From contig JADJXQ010000008.1 in NCBI GenBank assembly GCA_016710335.1, positions 62,001 to 126,000 on the forward strand: DNA of 64,000 bases. The letters run 5' to 3'. Below, piece by piece: positions 25,002 through 33,644 of the stretch. The stretch is from Rhodospirillales bacterium. Lineage in GTDB: Bacteria > Pseudomonadota > Alphaproteobacteria > Rhodospirillales > Defluviicoccaceae. Every line of letters begins with the position of its first letter. Position 1 is the first letter of the stretch. A program made the position numbers and the translations under genes. The notes under the pieces are model-generated. The model made no database searches and had not been told where the DNA came from. It saw nothing but the letters and a program-made list of their open reading frames with translations.

Positions 25002-27149
25002 ATGTCCGGCAGTCTGTCTACCGCCCTCCAGACCTCGATCAGCGGCCTCAGCGCCAACGAGCGGGCGCTCAACACGATCGCCAACAACATCTCCAACGTC
25101 AACACCAAGGGCTATACCCGCAGGACCGTTGAACAGGAGCAGCGGGTCCTGAACGGGATCGGGGCCGGGGTGCAGATCACCGAGATCACCCGCAGGGTCG
25201 ACGAAACCCTGCTGCGGAACCTGCGCCTCGAGCACGCCCGGTTCGGGGCGATAGACGTGCAGCAGAACTACTACGACCGCACCCAGGAACTGTTCGGCGC
25301 CCCCGGCGACGACAATGCCATCGGCCACACCATCGCCAAATTCGCTGGCGCCATCGAGAGCCTCGCCATGCAGCCGCAGAACAGCCTCGAGCAGCGCGAC
25401 GTGGTGCGCTGGGCCGAGCAGACGGCGAGCCAGCTCCGCCGCATGAGCGAAACCGTGCAGGATCTGCGCCTGCAGGCCGACCGGGAGATCGAGGCAGCCG
25501 TCGACGAGGTCAACACGCTGATCAGCCGCATCGCCGACCTCAACGACGACATCGTCCGCAACGGCGCCGTGCGCCGCGATACGTCCGATTACGAAGACCA
25601 GCGGGATGTTGCGCTCGACCGCCTGTCGCAGATCATCGACATCCGCACATTCAACCATTCGGACGGCGACGTGGTGGTGTTCACCTCCTCCGGGCAGGTT
25701 CTGGTCGACACGGTGCCGACCAGCCTCACCCATAACGCGGTGTCGAACGTCGGGGCGACCACGACCTACAGCGAAGGCGACATCGGCGGCATCACCATCG
25801 GGGCCGCCGTCAACGCCAACGACATCACCCGATCGATCCGCGGTGGCGAGCTCAAGGGCCTGATCGACATGCGCGACGCCGTGCTCCCCAACATGCAGAG
25901 CGAACTGGACGCCCTCGCCGCCGCCCTCCGCGACACCGTCAACCAGGTCCACAACCGCGGCCTCGCGTTCCCCGGAATGCAGGACATGAGCGGTTCGCGG
26001 TCGTTCGTCACGCCGGCGACGCAGACCATCACCTTTTCCGGTGACGGCGACACATCGATGGTGCTGCTCGACGCCGGCGGCAAGCAGGTGCGCACCGATA
26101 CCCTGCGCACCCTGTTGGGCGGCGCCGGCGGCAGCATCGACGACGTCGCCAACGCCATCGCCGCCTTCCTTGGCGCCGACGGCAGCGCCGGAGTGGTGGA
26201 CGGAAAGCTGGTGGTGGAGGTCAGCAACCCGTCCCGCTATCTCTCGTTCCGCGACGAGGCGGGGACCGCGGCCGGAAGCGCCCCGCAAGACGCCGTCATC
26301 CGGTTCGACGCGGACGGCGACGGCGCTGCGGACGAGACGGTTTCCGGGTTCTCGAATTTCTTCGGCCTCAACGACCTCTTTGTGGACGGCCTCCCCGAGA
26401 ACATCCATGACTCGAACGTGCTCAACGGCACCTTCGCCGCGACGCCGGCGACGCTCACGTTCCGCAACGCCGGCGGCGCACTCGGGTCGGTGGCCATCCC
26501 GGCCGGAGCCCGGCTCAGCGACATCGTCACCGCCGTCAACAAGGCCGGCATCGGCGTCACCGCCAGCCTGGTGACGGAAGGCGCCGGCGCCCGGCTCCGC
26601 TTCGCCTCCGACGACAGCGCCACCATCTCGGTCACCGACGGCGCCGCCGACACCCTTCTCGCCGACATCGGCCTGCGTGTCGCCGACGTTCGCACCGCCG
26701 CCAGCCTCGGGGTCCGCGACGACATTCGCCAGATGCCGTCACTGGTGGCGCGCGGCATCGTCCAGTGGGACGCCAACCGCGGCGTGGGCGGCGAATACCA
26801 CGCCAGCATCGGCGACGACACGCTGATCCAGGATCTGGCCGCAAAGCTTTCGGAGAGTCGGACGTTCGCACCGGCTGGAGCCTTTGCAGCAACGCAAGCT
26901 AGCTTCACCCAGTATGCGGGCACGATCCTCGCGCAAAACGCCGCGCTGGGCGCCAGCAACGCCGACGACGCCGATTACGCCCGTACCCTGCTCGACTCCA
27001 TCGAGCATAAGCTCGACAGCGATCGGGGCGTCAACCTCGACGAAGAGATGGCGCAACTGGTCATTTACGAGCAGGCCTACGCGGCGAGCGCGCGGGTCAT
27101 GGGGACGATCAAGTCCATGTTCGAAACCCTCGACCGCATCCTCGGCTGA
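25002..27149 (+). CDS. flgK: Hook-filament junction protein FlgK
   Basis: 715 residues; exported axial protein, first junction protein. The N-terminal LQTSISGLSANERALNTIAN and NISNVNTKGYTRR motifs and the C-terminal NLDEEMAQLVIYEQAYAASA helix are diagnostic. At about 715 residues it is longer than enteric FlgK (about 550), the extra length lying in the variable middle domains. AGGAG lies eight bases before the ATG. It is followed by flgL after 53 bases. Confidence 0.95.
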   Translation: MSGSLSTALQTSISGLSANERALNTIANNISNVNTKGYTRRTVEQEQRVLNGIGAGVQITEITRRVDETLLRNLRLEHARFGAIDVQQNYYDRTQELFGAPGDDNAIGHTIAKFAGAIESLAMQPQNSLEQRDVVRWAEQTASQLRRMSETVQDLRLQADREIEAAVDEVNTLISRIADLNDDIVRNGAVRRDTSDYEDQRDVALDRLSQIIDIRTFNHSDGDVVVFTSSGQVLVDTVPTSLTHNAVSNVGATTTYSEGDIGGITIGAAVNANDITRSIRGGELKGLIDMRDAVLPNMQSELDALAAALRDTVNQVHNRGLAFPGMQDMSGSRSFVTPATQTITFSGDGDTSMVLLDAGGKQVRTDTLRTLLGGAGGSIDDVANAIAAFLGADGSAGVVDGKLVVEVSNPSRYLSFRDEAGTAAGSAPQDAVIRFDADGDGAADETVSGFSNFFGLNDLFVDGLPENIHDSNVLNGTFAATPATLTFRNAGGALGSVAIPAGARLSDIVTAVNKAGIGVTASLVTEGAGARLRFASDDSATISVTDGAADTLLADIGLRVADVRTAASLGVRDDIRQMPSLVARGIVQWDANRGVGGEYHASIGDDTLIQDLAAKLSESRTFAPAGAFAATQASFTQYAGTILAQNAALGASNADDADYARTLLDSIEHKLDSDRGVNLDEEMAQLVIYEQAYAASARVMGTIKSMFETLDRILG

Positions 27150-27202
27150 GATCCCGGCCGAGACAGCACAAGCCGAGACAGGAAAACGAGAGAACGCCCG
27201 CC

Positions 27203-28498
27203 ATGACGCGCATCGCCGACATCGCCGCCAGCAACGCCATCCTCAACACGGTGTTCCGCACCCAGCGCCGGCTGCATGACCTGGAGCAACAGGTTGCCAG
27301 CGGCAAGGTGTCACAGGACTACAAGGGCCTGGCGCGCACGTCGCTGCGTCTGGTCCGCCTGGAAGGCGCCATGCAGGAGGCCGAGCGCTTCAAGGACAAC
27401 AACCAGGCGATGCAGCTCCGCGTCGACATGACCCAGACGACGTTGGAAGGGATGCGAACCACGCTGCGCGACGTCCGCCAGGTCCTGCTCGACATCGATT
27501 CCCTCGAACCCCCGAGCCGCGCGTCGATCGAGGACGCGCAACGATGGGCGTTCAATGCGCTTAAGGACCTGGAAACGCATCTCAATACGGATATCGACGG
27601 CCGCTACGTCTTCGGCGGCGGCAGCGTCACCACCCAGCCGGTGGCGTTCGGGCTCACCACCCTCGAAGCTTTCCAGGACCGCTATGACGGCGCGTCGGTC
27701 ATCTATCCGCCGACCCGCGAAGCCCACGTGCAGACCGATGTTGATCTGCCCCCGGCGGAAACCGGCGGCCTGACCATGAGCGGCGAGGACACCATCACCG
27801 CCGCCACCCCCGGCGCCTTCGCGCGCCTCAAGGCCGGCCAGACCATCACCCTCTCCGGCTCCGGCCTCGGCAACGACGGCGCCTACACGGTGGTGAGCAC
27901 CAACGGTTCCGACCGGATCACCATCGCCGGCGCCCTGGCCGCCGGCCCGGCGACCATTCCGGTCACCAACTCGGTGGTGAACGGCGCCGACGCGGCGGTG
28001 ACCATCAGCTCCGCCGACTATTATCGCGGCGACACGATCCCGCTCACCCATCGCGTCGACGACGACCGCTTTCTCAACCTCGACCTGACCGCCATCGACC
28101 CGGCGTTCGAGAAGGCGATCCGCGCCCTCGGCATCATCGCCCAGGGCGGCTACGGCACCCCCGGTGGGCTCGACCAGAACACGGCGCGCGTCGACGACGC
28201 CATCGACCTCCTCAACGGCGCCCTCGACCGCACCGGCGGCGGCGCACCCTACGGAGCGGAACTCTCCGGGAATCTCGAGACTGCGGCGATGGACATCGGC
28301 TTCCAGCAGCGGCTGCTGCACGACGCCGTCAAGGAACAGGGGGAGCTGATCAGCTTTCTCACCGCCAACGTCGCCGACATCGAGAACGTCGAGACGGTGG
28401 AGGCGGTCACGAAACTCCTCGACCAGGGCCGCGCCCTGGAAGCCGCCTACCAGGCCATCGCCAAGGTCAACTCGCTGAGCTTGTCCAACTATTTGTAG
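27203..28498 (+). CDS. flgL: Hook-filament junction protein FlgL
   Basis: 431 residues; second junction protein, flagellin-like. The N-terminal helix (ILNTVFRTQRRLHDLEQQVASGKV) and the C-terminal coiled coil (KLLDQGRALEAAYQAIAKV) match. The middle domain is longer than in enteric FlgL (about 317 residues). It is the last gene of the flgI-L unit. The stop codon abuts a GGGCGG...ATCCGCCC-type intergenic repeat. Confidence 0.93.
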   Translation: MTRIADIAASNAILNTVFRTQRRLHDLEQQVASGKVSQDYKGLARTSLRLVRLEGAMQEAERFKDNNQAMQLRVDMTQTTLEGMRTTLRDVRQVLLDIDSLEPPSRASIEDAQRWAFNALKDLETHLNTDIDGRYVFGGGSVTTQPVAFGLTTLEAFQDRYDGASVIYPPTREAHVQTDVDLPPAETGGLTMSGEDTITAATPGAFARLKAGQTITLSGSGLGNDGAYTVVSTNGSDRITIAGALAAGPATIPVTNSVVNGADAAVTISSADYYRGDTIPLTHRVDDDRFLNLDLTAIDPAFEKAIRALGIIAQGGYGTPGGLDQNTARVDDAIDLLNGALDRTGGGAPYGAELSGNLETAAMDIGFQQRLLHDAVKEQGELISFLTANVADIENVETVEAVTKLLDQGRALEAAYQAIAKVNSLSLSNYL

Positions 28499-28506
28499 GG
28501 GCGGGA

Positions 28507-28647
28507 TGGCGAATTACACTAAGGTAATCCGCCCTACGCCCTGGCGTTTATCCCGAGGAGTGGCTGGCGGAAGGGTGGATTAGAAAGGCTAATCTGCCGT
28601 AGTCGCGGCGTTGTGGCGGATTACGCTTCGCTAATCCGCCCTACGAA
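28507..28647. repeat. Cluster of three palindromic intergenic repeats
   Basis: Three copies of a short palindromic element occur at 28507-28538, 28575-28602 and 28614-28647; the last is the cleanest, with arms GGCGGATTA and TAATCCGCC around CGCTTCGC-type sequence, ending CCCTACG. A fourth partial copy at about 28661-28675 supplies the stop codon of the second flaF. The palindromes between convergent genes may act as bidirectional transcript ends. Confidence 0.85.
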
Positions 28648-28669
28648 CTTCGAGGTTGGCTGATCCGCC

Positions 28670-29020
28670 CTACGAGTTCCGGGCCTGGCCTTCGAGGAGG
28701 CCCTCGGATATTTGCAGGTTGATATTGATGAGGGTGTCGAGGGTGTGGTCGGTGACCTCGCCGTCGGCGCGGATGGTGGTGGCGACGATGAAGTCGCCGA
28801 GCTTGAGGAGGTTGGACCTGACGGCCGGCGACAAAGCGCCGTTGGCGCGGCGGACGGCGGACTGGATGGCGATCCACAGCTCGGCGTTGTCGGTGAGCGC
28901 CTCGGCCAGGTGCCGCGGCTGATGGCGCGCCTGGTCGAGGCGCACCGCCGCCTGTGACAAGGTGAACGCATTCTTCTCCACCGCGGTCAGCGGATCCGTC
29001 GTCTCTCGCGTTTCGGTCAT
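28670..29020 (-). CDS. flaF: FlaF-family flagellin regulator, second copy
   Basis: 116 residues. FlaF proteins help flagellin synthesis and export in alphaproteobacteria, together with FlbT. The pattern AFTLSQAAVRLDQAR... NAELWIAIQSAVRRANGALSPAVRSNLLKLGDFI is typical. The start MTETRETTDPL was chosen by homology length. It is the last gene of the glycosylation block, about 9 kb from the flbT-flaF pair. Its last codons and stop come from an intergenic repeat, so the original C-terminus may have been changed. Confidence 0.85.
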   Translation of the reverse strand: MTETRETTDPLTAVEKNAFTLSQAAVRLDQARHQPRHLAEALTDNAELWIAIQSAVRRANGALSPAVRSNLLKLGDFIVATTIRADGEVTDHTLDTLININLQISEGLLEGQARNS

Positions 29021-29054
29021 GGCACGATCCTCTCGATCTTCAGTACGTACGGAG

Positions 29055-29813
29055 TCAGGCATATTCCAGTTCGCCGTGGCCGGCGGGTTGCAGCGATCGC
29101 TCCGGTCGCGGGTGGGGAACCACCGTCGTGATCAGCTGCCGCGTCTTCTCCGGACCGATGTTCATCAGCGCATCGACGACCGACAGGTGCGAGACGAAGC
29201 CCGGCCCCCGTTGCGGGTAGCGGGGATGTTCCCAGGTCTGATAGCGGATGGCGATGCCGGCGGCCTCGAACAACGGGCGGTCGGCCTCGAGATACACTTG
29301 CGAGCCTAGACAGGCGTAGTAGTGGCGGGCACCGAGGCGCTCGAGAATGTCGAGCAACAGGTGCGAGCGCCGGCCGCCTACACCAAGTTCGGACGCGCGG
29401 TAGAACCGCGGCGCCAGGCCGAGAAGCTCCGCGAACATCCTGATCCCTGCCACGTTGAGATCGGCGAGGTAAGTGAACTCGGTTTCCAGCCATGCCTCGA
29501 TGCGCGGATACACCCGGTGGAAGTACGGCGCGCCCTTAAGGTTGGCCGCGATGGTTTTCAGGTGCTTGCGGCGCCACTGGGGCGGCGTCGGCGCGATGCG
29601 GATGTCATGGATGGGCGTGTCGAGCGGATGGGCGGCAATCGGCACCGTGAGCCAGAGGGGCGCGCCGTCCGCGCCCTTGATGCGGTTGCGGCTCTGCCAG
29701 CTCTGCTTGGTGAACTGGACGGCATCAAGGATGACGTAATCGTCGGCCGCCGCCATCTGCTCGAAGTAGCCGAGCCAGGGCATGTAGGTCGGCTGGGTGA
29801 TCACCACCGTCAT
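29055..29813 (-). CDS. WbqC-family protein
   Basis: 252 residues. The start VVITQPTYMPWLGYFEQM and QSWQSRNRIKG motifs are characteristic of WbqC-like proteins. These accompany polysaccharide or glycan biosynthesis genes; some related proteins are thought to be aminoacyl- or acyl-transfer enzymes on sugar nucleotides, but the reaction is not established. Position next to pse genes suggests a step in tailoring the flagellin sugar (inference). Confidence 0.85.
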   Translation of the reverse strand: MTVVITQPTYMPWLGYFEQMAAADDYVILDAVQFTKQSWQSRNRIKGADGAPLWLTVPIAAHPLDTPIHDIRIAPTPPQWRRKHLKTIAANLKGAPYFHRVYPRIEAWLETEFTYLADLNVAGIRMFAELLGLAPRFYRASELGVGGRRSHLLLDILERLGARHYYACLGSQVYLEADRPLFEAAGIAIRYQTWEHPRYPQRGPGFVSHLSVVDALMNIGPEKTRQLITTVVPHPRPERSLQPAGHGELEYA

Positions 29814-29827
29814 GGCGCTTGTCCTCC

Positions 29828-30514
29828 CTACACCTGGCCGAGCCGCAGGAGGCTCTTGCGGACCGGGATGTCGGTCTGGTGCACGTAGACGGTGAATTCG
29901 AACGGCACGACGCCGGGCTTGATGCAGTAGTCGTGGCGAAGCGTCACCAGCGGCGACAGCGTCTCCTTGCAGAACGCGAACACCGCCTCCGGCCTGACGT
30001 AGGCGAGTTCCGGATCGCAGTAGTCGACGTAGGTGGAGAGCAGGTTGAAGGCGAGCGCCTTGCGGGTGTGGGCGAACAACAGCGACAGGACGGTGCGCAG
30101 CAGACCCCAACTGTCGACCGTTCGGTGATTGAAGACGCCGCTGATCAGCACGTAGTCGAAGTCTTCCTCGATAGCGTCGACGAGGATGTTGCGGCGCTCG
30201 AAGCGAATGGCGGGGTACTTCTCCGACGCCAACCGGATCGCGTCCGCGCAGATGTCATAGCCGACGTACTCGCCGGGAAAGGCGCAGAATTCGCGGAGGA
30301 AGTCGAGCAGGTGGCCGGTGCCGCAGCCGAAATCGAGAACCTTGGCGCCGCTAAGGTCGCCGACCTCGGCGAGAACGCGCATACGCCGTTCCTGGGACTC
30401 GCGGTCGCGCCACTGCGCCGACTGCGGGCCGTCGCCGTGCTTGCCGACGAGATCGGTGTAGTGGCCGCCGATACGCTCCAGATCGTCCAGCAAGCGGCTG
30501 TCAAAAGCGACCAT
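29828..30514 (-). CDS. Class I SAM-dependent methyltransferase
   Basis: 228 residues. A glycine-rich SAM-binding motif (VLDFGCGTGHLL, about residues 59-70) and a following acidic residue (YVGYDIC) define the Rossmann fold. The rest does not name the substrate. Position between WbqC and PseG in the glycosylation block suggests a sugar or glycan methylation, which is inference. The gap to the next gene is 14 bases. Confidence 0.85.
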   Translation of the reverse strand: MVAFDSRLLDDLERIGGHYTDLVGKHGDGPQSAQWRDRESQERRMRVLAEVGDLSGAKVLDFGCGTGHLLDFLREFCAFPGEYVGYDICADAIRLASEKYPAIRFERRNILVDAIEEDFDYVLISGVFNHRTVDSWGLLRTVLSLLFAHTRKALAFNLLSTYVDYCDPELAYVRPEAVFAFCKETLSPLVTLRHDYCIKPGVVPFEFTVYVHQTDIPVRKSLLRLGQV

Positions 30515-30517
30515 GGC

Positions 30518-31618
30518 TCATGCGTCTCCCGAACAGAATTGAGGGTGCGGGGCTATGCCGCGGACGGTTTCGTCGATGACGGCCGAGACGCGATCGGCGC
30601 CACGGCCGTCGCATACGGCCGCGGCGGATGCGCTCAATCGTCGGCGCGCCGCCGCATCGGCGGCGATGGCGAGGAGATCATCGCGAATGGAGCCGGCGGA
30701 AACATCCGCGTGCGAGCCCGACAGCCACACCGCGCCTGCGGCGGCGAGATTGGCGGCGTGGACCTCCTGGTTGGCGCCGGTCGTGATCAGGATGGTCGGC
30801 AGGCCGAGGCAGCAGCGCTCCCACGACATGGTGCCGCCGGCGCCGACGGCGAGGTCGGCGTCGGTCGTCAGATCGACCATGGACCGAACGCCGACGCCGA
30901 CGTGCAGCCGTGCCGGCTGGGAAAGCGCGGCGAGGCGCTCGGCCACTTCGGCCTTGTGCGGCGCATCGTCGCCGAGCACCACGTCCACCGCGCAGGAAAG
31001 ACGGCTGACGGCGACCGCATCCAGCACCATGGCCGTGACGTTGTCGATGTCGGCAGCGCCCATGGCGACCAGCAGTCGCGACACGGGACGGTGTTCGCCG
31101 CGGCGCGCGATCGCGGCCGGACGGGCGGCGGCAAACGCGGGATCGAGCAACGCAAAGCGACTGCCGGTGAGCACTTGGCACGCCGGTGAAACCAGGCGCC
31201 GATAGTCTTCAGCGGCGCGTCCGAAGGCGTCATCGAGCAGAATGTCGGCGTCGTGGTGACGGTCGGGGACGTCAGACAGGACCAGCACCCGATCCGCCCA
31301 GGCGCGGCACGCCGTCTGGAAGCTGCGGCCGCGGTGGTAATGATCGACCACCACAAGCTCGGCACGCTCGCCGAGTGCGGCGCCGATGGCCGCCGCTTCG
31401 TCCCCCGCTTCAAGCCTGATGATGTGCTGAAAGTTCGCGCCGGCGCTGTGCGAGGCCGCATTCGAGTCGGCATGAATTGCCAAGCTGACGCGCCAGCCGC
31501 GGCGCTTCAACGCCGCCGCCAAGGCACTGCAGCGTGCGAGATGACCACCGCCGAGATCCGCTGACGCGTCGCAGCGGACAACCGCCAGCGGCGGCACGGC
31601 ACGACCGCGGATAGACAT
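30518..31618 (-). CDS. pseG: UDP-2,4-diacetamido-trideoxy-altropyranose hydrolase PseG
   Basis: 366 residues, GT-B-like fold. PseG removes UDP in the fourth step of pseudaminic acid synthesis. The N-terminal RCDASADLGGGHLARC motif with the catalytic-type His and the GAGGTMSWERCCLGLPT motif near residue 260 are family hallmarks. It lies three bases after pseF. The name assumes a pseudaminic-type product; a related nonulosonic or amino sugar pathway is possible. Confidence 0.88.
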   Translation of the reverse strand: MSIRGRAVPPLAVVRCDASADLGGGHLARCSALAAALKRRGWRVSLAIHADSNAASHSAGANFQHIIRLEAGDEAAAIGAALGERAELVVVDHYHRGRSFQTACRAWADRVLVLSDVPDRHHDADILLDDAFGRAAEDYRRLVSPACQVLTGSRFALLDPAFAAARPAAIARRGEHRPVSRLLVAMGAADIDNVTAMVLDAVAVSRLSCAVDVVLGDDAPHKAEVAERLAALSQPARLHVGVGVRSMVDLTTDADLAVGAGGTMSWERCCLGLPTILITTGANQEVHAANLAAAGAVWLSGSHADVSAGSIRDDLLAIAADAAARRRLSASAAAVCDGRGADRVSAVIDETVRGIAPHPQFCSGDA

Positions 31619-31621
31619 GCC

Positions 31622-32407
31622 CTAGATCCCCCGCACCATCCACAGACCATCATGCTGGCCGCGGCCGTTCAGGCGACCGGCCAGTTCGGGATCGGCAGCG
31701 ACGAGACGCAGCACCCTGTCATAGCCCCAGCCAGTGCGCCCCGGCGGCAGCGTCGCGACGATGCGGCGCAGGTCGCGGAGGTCGTCCTCGGTGTCGAGGG
31801 TGAGGCGGATGTGCTGGACGCTCTTGCCGAGCAGCGGCAGGTGCTCCCAGTGCACTTCTGGATGGCGGCGGATGTAGCGGGTGACATGTTCCCGGTCTTC
31901 CGCATCGGTCGCCTCTTCGGCGGCGCGCTCCAACCAGGCCCGCGTCACCACCTCGCAATCGAGGCCGCGCGGCCAGCACAACTTCATATCGTTAGAGACG
32001 TAGTCGGCGCCGGTGACCCGCTGCAGACGCAACACGCCGGCGCAAACCGTGGGATCGAGCAGCGGACAATCGGCGGTGATGCGCATGACGATGTGCATGG
32101 CTTGGGCGCGGGCACAGCCCAGCACGCGGCCGAGCACGTCCTTCTCTGCGCCGCGGAACACGGCGGCGCCGTTGCGCGTGGCTTCCTCGGCGACGGGATC
32201 ATCGGCTTTGCTTTTGGGCACGGCGCAAGCGACCACGTCGACCCCCTCGATCGCCTGGCAGCGCTCGATCACGTGCGACAGAACGGTGCGGCCGCCGAGG
32301 TCCATCAGGACCTTGCCGGGGAGCCGGGTCGAGCCGATGCGGGCCTGGATGACGACGCCGGTGACGGGCGCCTGCTCGACGGCGGCGTGGTTCGAAGTTC
32401 GATTCAT
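31622..32407 (-). CDS. pseF: SpsF/PseF-type cytidylyltransferase
   Basis: 261 residues. The N-terminal VIQARIGSTRLPGKVL motif is the nucleotide-binding signature of the SpsF/NeuA-like family that activates acidic sugars to CMP forms. In the pse pathway PseF makes CMP-pseudaminic acid. An ATG just after the pseB stop was chosen; a TTG nine bases earlier would overlap it. The assignment as PseF rather than generic SpsF comes from the neighbours. Confidence 0.85.
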   Translation of the reverse strand: MNRTSNHAAVEQAPVTGVVIQARIGSTRLPGKVLMDLGGRTVLSHVIERCQAIEGVDVVACAVPKSKADDPVAEEATRNGAAVFRGAEKDVLGRVLGCARAQAMHIVMRITADCPLLDPTVCAGVLRLQRVTGADYVSNDMKLCWPRGLDCEVVTRAWLERAAEEATDAEDREHVTRYIRRHPEVHWEHLPLLGKSVQHIRLTLDTEDDLRDLRRIVATLPPGRTGWGYDRVLRLVAADPELAGRLNGRGQHDGLWMVRGI

Positions 32408-32412
32408 GGGGA

Positions 32413-33543
32413 TCAAGCCAGTTCTTTCAGCATGCGGTCGAGGCCCGCTTCGTCGAGCCAGTTGTCGTTGACGTCGCTGGAGAAGACGAAGCCTTCGGGA
32501 ACGGGGGTTCCCTCGATCTCCGGATCGGTGTCGCCGTCATCGTCTCCCCAGAACTTGAAGGCAGGGCGGATGACGAAGCGGTCCTTGAGTTCGACCGTCG
32601 AGCGGGCGTCGTCGGCGGTGATCATCACCTCGTGCAGCTTCTCTCCCGGACGGATGCCGACGGTGCGCATCGGGATGCCCGGCGCCAGGGAGGCGGCGAG
32701 GTCGGTCATCCGCATGCTCGGGATCTTGGGCACGAAGATCTCGCCGCCGCGGGCGATCTTCAGGCACGACAGCACGAAATCGACGCCCTGCTGCAGGGTG
32801 ATCCAGAACCGGGTCATGCGCTCGTCGGTGATCGGGAGGGTGTCCGCCCCTTCCCGCTTGAGGCGCTGGAAGAAGGGAATGACGCTGCCGCGGGAACCGA
32901 CGACGTTGCCATAGCGCACCACGGCGAAGCGGGTGCCGGTCTTGCCGCTCAGGTTGTTGGCGGCGACGAAGATCTTGTCCGAGGCCAGCTTGGAGGCGCC
33001 GTAGAGGTTGATAGGATTGGCGGCCTTGTCGGTGGAGAGCGCGATGACCTTCCTGACGCCGCAGTGGAACGCCGCCTGGACCACGTTCTCGGCGCCGAGC
33101 ACGTTGGTGCGGATGCATTCGGTGGGGTTGTATTCGGCAAGCGGCACGTGCTTCAGCGCCGCTGCGTGGATCACGTAGTCGACGTCGCGCATCGCCATCT
33201 GCAGGCGCTCGCGGTCGCGCACGTCGCCGATGAAGTAACGGAGGCAGGGATGCTCGGCGCGGCTGAACGCCTGCTCCATCTCGAACTGCTTGAGCTCGTC
33301 GCGGGAAAAGATGATCAGCCGCCGGGGCTCATAGCGGTCGAGCACCGTCTGCACGAAGCGCTTGCCGAAGGAGCCGGTGCCGCCGGTAACGAGGATCGAC
33401 TTGCCGGCGAGATCGACGGACAGATCGTAGTAGTTGGAGAGCGGCATCGTGTAGTAGCGACGGTCTCGAGCGTCGCCGGTGGATGCGGGCCTCGCGGCGG
33501 CGGCGCCCGCTTTGCGCCCGCTCATCAGCTTTATCGTCGTCAT
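32413..33543 (-). CDS. pseB: UDP-GlcNAc 4,6-dehydratase (inverting) PseB
   Basis: 376 residues, short-chain dehydrogenase/reductase fold. First step of pseudaminic acid synthesis. The NAD(P)-binding motif ILVTGGTGSFGKRF and catalytic-type residues (STDKAANPINLYGASK, here with the Tyr and Lys of the YxxxK motif) are visible. The first 32 residues are an extension; homology begins around a Met at 33447, so the true start may be there. It heads the pseB-pseF-pseG run. Confidence 0.93.
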   Translation of the reverse strand: MTTIKLMSGRKAGAAAARPASTGDARDRRYYTMPLSNYYDLSVDLAGKSILVTGGTGSFGKRFVQTVLDRYEPRRLIIFSRDELKQFEMEQAFSRAEHPCLRYFIGDVRDRERLQMAMRDVDYVIHAAALKHVPLAEYNPTECIRTNVLGAENVVQAAFHCGVRKVIALSTDKAANPINLYGASKLASDKIFVAANNLSGKTGTRFAVVRYGNVVGSRGSVIPFFQRLKREGADTLPITDERMTRFWITLQQGVDFVLSCLKIARGGEIFVPKIPSMRMTDLAASLAPGIPMRTVGIRPGEKLHEVMITADDARSTVELKDRFVIRPAFKFWGDDDGDTDPEIEGTPVPEGFVFSSDVNDNWLDEAGLDRMLKELA

Positions 33544-33644
33544 CAGTTTCGTTCTTCCCCGTGGGAGCGGCGTTGGCTCCGCTCGCGCTTGACGTGATGG
33601 GGGAAGACTAGGCGATCGTGGTTGCTTTTATATTAATGATACAA

